A stretch of DNA of 7,709 bases from positions 1 to 7,709 of the forward strand of contig CAUAGV010000075.1 of assembly GCA_958428675.1 (NCBI GenBank), read 5' to 3'. This DNA is from an uncultured Collinsella sp. Lineage in GTDB: Bacteria; Actinomycetota; Coriobacteriia; Coriobacteriales; Coriobacteriaceae. A program made the translations under genes and the position numbers. The first letter of the stretch is position 1. The number at the start of each line of letters is the position of its first letter. Shown here in pieces: positions 6,080 to 7,709 of this stretch. Under the pieces are notes generated by a model. That model searched no databases, had not been told where the DNA came from, and saw only the letters and a program-made list of their open reading frames with translations.

Positions 6080-6112
6080 CTGGCCGAACATCTCGAAATA
6101 TGTTGGCGAGCA
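6080..6112 (-). repeat. 33-bp coding-like repeat, copy C (leftward)
   Basis: Encodes C-S-P-T-Y-F-E-M-F-G-Q on the minus strand. It faces copy B across about 160 bp, as copy D faces copy A on the other side of the nuclease-like gene. It lies inside an open leftward frame (6208-6017) that has no ribosome site. Confidence 0.65.
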
Positions 6113-6185
6113 TTGCGTCGATGTCTCCCAACCCGCAGAAAATCGCCGAGGCGGCAAGCAGTCATCGAAATTATCGCAAATTGTA

Positions 6186-6213
6186 TTGACATATGAACAT
6201 GCGCTCATATAAT
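6186..6213 (+). promoter_or_regulatory. Near-consensus sigma-70 promoter of the metal-efflux genes
   Basis: TTGACA (6186-6191) and TATAAT (6208-6213) match both consensus hexamers exactly, with a 16-bp spacer, so the promoter should be strong when free. Operator box 1 fills the whole spacer and reaches into the -10. Transcription should start near 6220, before box 2. Confidence 0.9.
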
Positions 6214-6246
6214 CGGAAGTAAGTTATATGAGCGCATGTTCATATG
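6190..6246. promoter_or_regulatory. Double ArsR-type operator: 23-bp perfect inverted repeat
   Basis: Arms 6190-6212 and 6224-6246 are exact reverse complements across 23 bp, separated by 11 bp. Each arm holds a box that is itself roughly palindromic: ATATGAACATGCGCTCATAT (6191-6210) and its complement at 6226-6245. The ATATGA-RC half-site fits the AT-rich TGAAC/GTTCA type of operator known for SmtB/CzrA-class ArsR repressors. One box covers the promoter spacer, the other lies just after the expected start point, so two dimers could clamp the promoter. Binding by the adjacent ArsR protein is inferred. Confidence 0.85.
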
Positions 6247-6259
6247 AAAGGATATTGCA

Positions 6260-6625
6260 ATGAGCATCCGCGTTGACGAAACGAAACCCGACATCGAGGC
6301 CACCGAGCCGATCGTCCCCACCACCTGCTCGCCTGAGGACCTTCCCGACGAGGAGCTGTTGTACGACCTGGCCGACCTGTTCAAGGTCTTCAGCGACACC
6401 ACACGCATCAAGATTCTCTATGCCCTCATGGGTCGCGAGCTCTGCGTGGCTGACATCGCCGAAGCGACCGCGACCTCGCAGTCTGCGGTGTCGCACCAGC
6501 TGCGCACGCTTAAGCAGTCGCACCTGGTCAAGTTCCGCCGCGACGGCCGCAACATTCTCTACTCGCTTGCCGACGATCACGTCTACACCATGCTCAACCA
6601 GGGCATGAGCCATATCTGCGAATAG
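6260..6625 (+). CDS. ArsR/SmtB-family zinc-type metal-sensing repressor
   Basis: This 121-residue winged-helix repressor should leave its operator when metal binds, releasing transcription of efflux genes. The fold is clear: L-F-K-V-F-S-D-T-T-R-I-K-I-L-Y-A-L at about 40-56, recognition helix region S-Q-S-A-V-S-H-Q-L-R-T-L-K at 73-85, and wing R-R-D-G-R-N-I-L-Y-S-L at 93-103. The last helix carries Asp105, His107, His118 and Glu121 with spacing 2, 11 and 3, exactly that of the alpha-5 site of SmtB (D-x-H...H-x-x-E). Zn(II) (also Co) sensing is therefore likely. The alpha-3 site of CadC/ArsR (E-L-C-V-C-D) is reduced to E-L-C-V-A-D at 60-65, so only Cys62 remains. Glu121 is the final residue. 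An acidic N-terminus of about 30 residues precedes the fold. AAAGGA at 6247-6252 supports the start. It heads the operon with the HMA protein and P-type ATPase and probably represses itself. Confidence 0.93.
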   Translation: MSIRVDETKPDIEATEPIVPTTCSPEDLPDEELLYDLADLFKVFSDTTRIKILYALMGRELCVADIAEATATSQSAVSHQLRTLKQSHLVKFRRDGRNILYSLADDHVYTMLNQGMSHICE

Positions 6626-6688
6626 CAATCAACCACGGTATCAGCGCGGCCGGCACCCAGACCGCTAACACAGGGAAAGGAACCCACC

Positions 6689-6907
6689 ATGAAAAAGCAG
6701 TTTAAGCTCGACGAGATCGATTGCGCCAACTGCGCGCGTGAACTTCAGGACGAGCTGGCTAAGCTCGAGGGCGTCAAGTCCGTTTCGGTCAACTTTATGA
6801 CCCAGAAGCTGACGCTCGAGGCCGACGACGCCAAGTTCGACGAGGTCCTGGACCGCGTCGTTGAATTCACCGCCGACGCCGAGCCAGACTGCGAAATCAT
6901 TCTCTAA
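6689..6907 (+). CDS. Stand-alone heavy-metal-associated (HMA) domain protein
   Basis: This 72-residue protein is a single HMA domain with beta-alpha-beta-beta-alpha-beta order: F-K-L-D-E-I at 5-10, helix A-R-E-L-Q-D-E-L-A-K-L at 16-26, V-K-S-V-S-V-N-F at 29-36, K-L-T-L-E-A at 40-45 and helix F-D-E-V-L-D-R-V-V at 50-58. The metal-binding loop is D-C-A-N-C-A (Cys12, Cys15), in place of the common G-M-T-C-x-x-C. A third cysteine, Cys68, near the C-terminus is unusual. Such proteins bind soft metals and hand them to a P-type ATPase. Here the next gene is such an ATPase without an HMA domain of its own, so the pair behaves like a split pump. GGAAAGGA at 6674-6681 supports the start. The 63-bp gap from the ArsR gene has no promoter or terminator, so cotranscription is likely. 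Confidence 0.9.
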   Translation: MKKQFKLDEIDCANCARELQDELAKLEGVKSVSVNFMTQKLTLEADDAKFDEVLDRVVEFTADAEPDCEIIL

Positions 6908-6928
6908 CCCGCGCATACGTTGACCTGC

Positions 6929-6954
6929 AGGGCCGCGCTTGCCGCGGCCTTTGC
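6929..6954 (+). terminator. Weak hairpin between the HMA and ATPase genes
   Basis: GGCCGCG (6931-6937) pairs with CGCGGCC (6943-6949) around the loop CTTGC; an A-T and a G-T pair extend the stem. Only TTT follows. It may partly end the ArsR-HMA transcript or slow RNase decay, leaving the ATPase with separate control through the operator at 6965. Function uncertain. Confidence 0.4.
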
Positions 6955-6964
6955 TCGCGAAATT

Positions 6965-6984
6965 ATATGAGCAAGTGTTCATAC
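6965..6984. promoter_or_regulatory. Third ArsR-type operator box, upstream of the P-type ATPase
   Basis: ATATGAGCAAGTGTTCATAC keeps the half-sites ATATGAGC and GTTCATA of the two boxes at 6191-6245, with a changed centre. It ends 22 bp before the ATPase ATG. Its presence suggests the pump gene has an internal, metal-controlled promoter. I cannot pick a certain -35/-10 pair; TACACT at 6982-6987 is one weak -10 candidate. Confidence 0.75.
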
Positions 6985-7006
6985 ACTCAAATGGGAGGTT
7001 TGAATC

Positions 7007-7709
7007 ATGGCAGCCGCCGATCCCAAAAAGAAAAAGAAGAAGCGCAAGAAGAAAGAGTCACTCGAGCATAAGCGCAACCGCATCCTGGTAGCGCTGGGCA
7101 TTTTTGCCGTGGTGTACGCCCTCGATGAGCTCGGCACCCTCACCGCCGCATTCGGCACCCCGGGCGACATCTACGCCAGCTTTGTGCTGTTCCTCGTGCC
7201 GTTTTTGATTGCCGGCTACGACGTACTGCAAAAGGCATTCAATAACATCCGCCGCGGCAAGGCCTTCGACGAGAGTTTCCTTATGGCAGTCGCGACCATC
7301 GGCGCGTTTGCCATGGTGCTCTTCCCCGATACCGACCCGCACATGGCCGAAGGCGCCGCCGTCATGCTGTTCTACCAGGTCGGCGAGCTGTTCCAGGCAT
7401 ACGCCGTGGGCAAGAGCCGCAAGTCGATCAGTGCCATGATGGACATCGCGCCCGACTACGCTAACGTCGAGCAGCCCGACGGCACGCTCGAGCAAGTCTT
7501 CCCCGATGACATCGCCGTCGGCACCGTCATCGTCGTCAAGCCCGGCGAGCGCGTGCCCATCGACGGCATCATCGTCGAAGGCGAGACACAGCTCGATACC
7601 GCCGCCCTTACCGGCGAGTCGGTCCCCCGCCCGGCCAAAACCGGAGACGATATCATCAGCGGTTGCATCAACATGACGGGCCTCATCCACGTGCGCACTA
7701 CCAAGCCCT
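7007..7709 (+). CDS. Heavy-metal P1B-type ATPase, N-terminal third (runs off the window)
   Basis: The reading frame is open from the ATG at 7007 to the edge, about 234 codons. The family pumps Zn(II), Cd(II) or Pb(II) out of the cell with ATP (ZntA/CadA-like). Visible parts are hydrophobic segments at about 25-48 and 53-75, then helices at about 88-106 and 112-135 with F-Y-Q-V-G-E-L-F-Q, which matches the conserved G-E helix before the actuator. The actuator domain follows with V-K-P-G-E-R-V-P-I-D-G at about 177-187 and the T-G-E-S motif at about 202-205. The phosphorylation (DKTG) and ATP-binding domains lie beyond the edge. The N-terminus has no HMA domain. Instead residues 6-15 are nine Lys and one Arg, a basic tail that could touch lipid head groups or the acidic HMA partner. 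GGGAGG about eight bases before the ATG fixes the start. Confidence 0.92.
   Translation, partial: MAAADPKKKKKKRKKKESLEHKRNRILVALGIFAVVYALDELGTLTAAFGTPGDIYASFVLFLVPFLIAGYDVLQKAFNNIRRGKAFDESFLMAVATIGAFAMVLFPDTDPHMAEGAAVMLFYQVGELFQAYAVGKSRKSISAMMDIAPDYANVEQPDGTLEQVFPDDIAVGTVIVVKPGERVPIDGIIVEGETQLDTAALTGESVPRPAKTGDDIISGCINMTGLIHVRTTKP

Larger units (their letters stand above)
5871..6185. other. Gene-poor right flank of the nuclease-like gene
   Basis: These 315 bases lie between the nuclease-like gene and the metal-resistance promoter. They contain the convergent repeat copies B and C. A frame from a TTG at 5851 to 6051 would give 66 residues including copy B, with an inner ATG at 5944 giving about 35. 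A leftward frame from 6208 to 6017 would give 63 residues including copy C. Neither has a ribosome site, so I do not call them genes. No terminator with a T-run is visible after 5870. Confidence 0.5.

Noticed and set aside
4257..6112. CRISPR array or tandem repeat
   Set aside because: Four copies only, in alternating orientation, unequal spacing and with a gene between them; no cas genes.
4257..6112. Insertion sequence around the nuclease-like gene
   Set aside because: No transposase signature in the protein, and the repeats are internal, diverged and paired on each side instead of forming one terminal inverted pair with target duplications.
6920..6925. TTGACC as a -35 box for the ATPase gene
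   Set aside because: No -10 hexamer at a proper distance; the GC-rich hairpin occupies that place.
7058..7690. Leftward open frame of 210 codons opposite the P-type ATPase
   Set aside because: The plus strand clearly encodes the ATPase with T-G-E-S; this frame is a GC-driven shadow.

Overview
The window is a high-GC, densely packed bacterial chromosome segment. Most genes carry good AGGA/GGAG-type ribosome binding sites. The protein repertoire resembles a gut actinobacterium of the Coriobacteriia, most likely Collinsella or a close relative; this organism guess is inferred from remembered family resemblance and base composition, not from a search. No tRNA, rRNA, CRISPR array or transposase is visible.

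Left part (1-1875): a nitroreductase-family gene runs leftwards off the window edge, with a DtxR/IdeR-like iron-box sequence just upstream of it. Facing right is a two-gene unit: a six-helix HdeD/DUF308 membrane protein and a YaiI/YqxD (DUF188, UPF0178) protein whose ATG directly abuts the preceding stop. It ends in a strong hairpin terminator. A second, related hairpin faces it from the end of the next gene.

Middle part (1876-4211): a leftward ArsP_2/DUF2899-type metal permease with a long His-rich loop is divergent from a DnaQ-fold (DEDDh) exonuclease. The 171-bp gap between them holds a palindrome over a good leftward promoter, which points to repression of the permease by a regulator not encoded here.

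Accessory patch (about 4212-6180): this stretch looks richer in A+T than its surroundings and has long gene-poor flanks. It carries one gene for a roughly 400-residue protein with a DUF559/Vsr-like nuclease fold signature. On both sides lie pairs of a 33-bp repeat in head-to-head (convergent) orientation. Read in one frame, the four copies encode variants of P-P-T-F-F-E-L-F-G-Q, and they differ mostly at third codon positions. This is the least explained signal in the window.

Right part (6186-7709): a heavy-metal efflux module. A SmtB/CzrA-type ArsR repressor with an intact alpha-5 zinc site is followed by a 72-residue stand-alone HMA metal-binding protein and the start of a P-type metal ATPase. 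The ATPase lacks its own N-terminal HMA domain. A near-consensus promoter upstream of the repressor is covered by a 20-bp operator that recurs as the second arm of a perfect inverted repeat, and once more ahead of the ATPase. The sequence therefore predicts autoregulation plus control of the pump by metal-responsive derepression.
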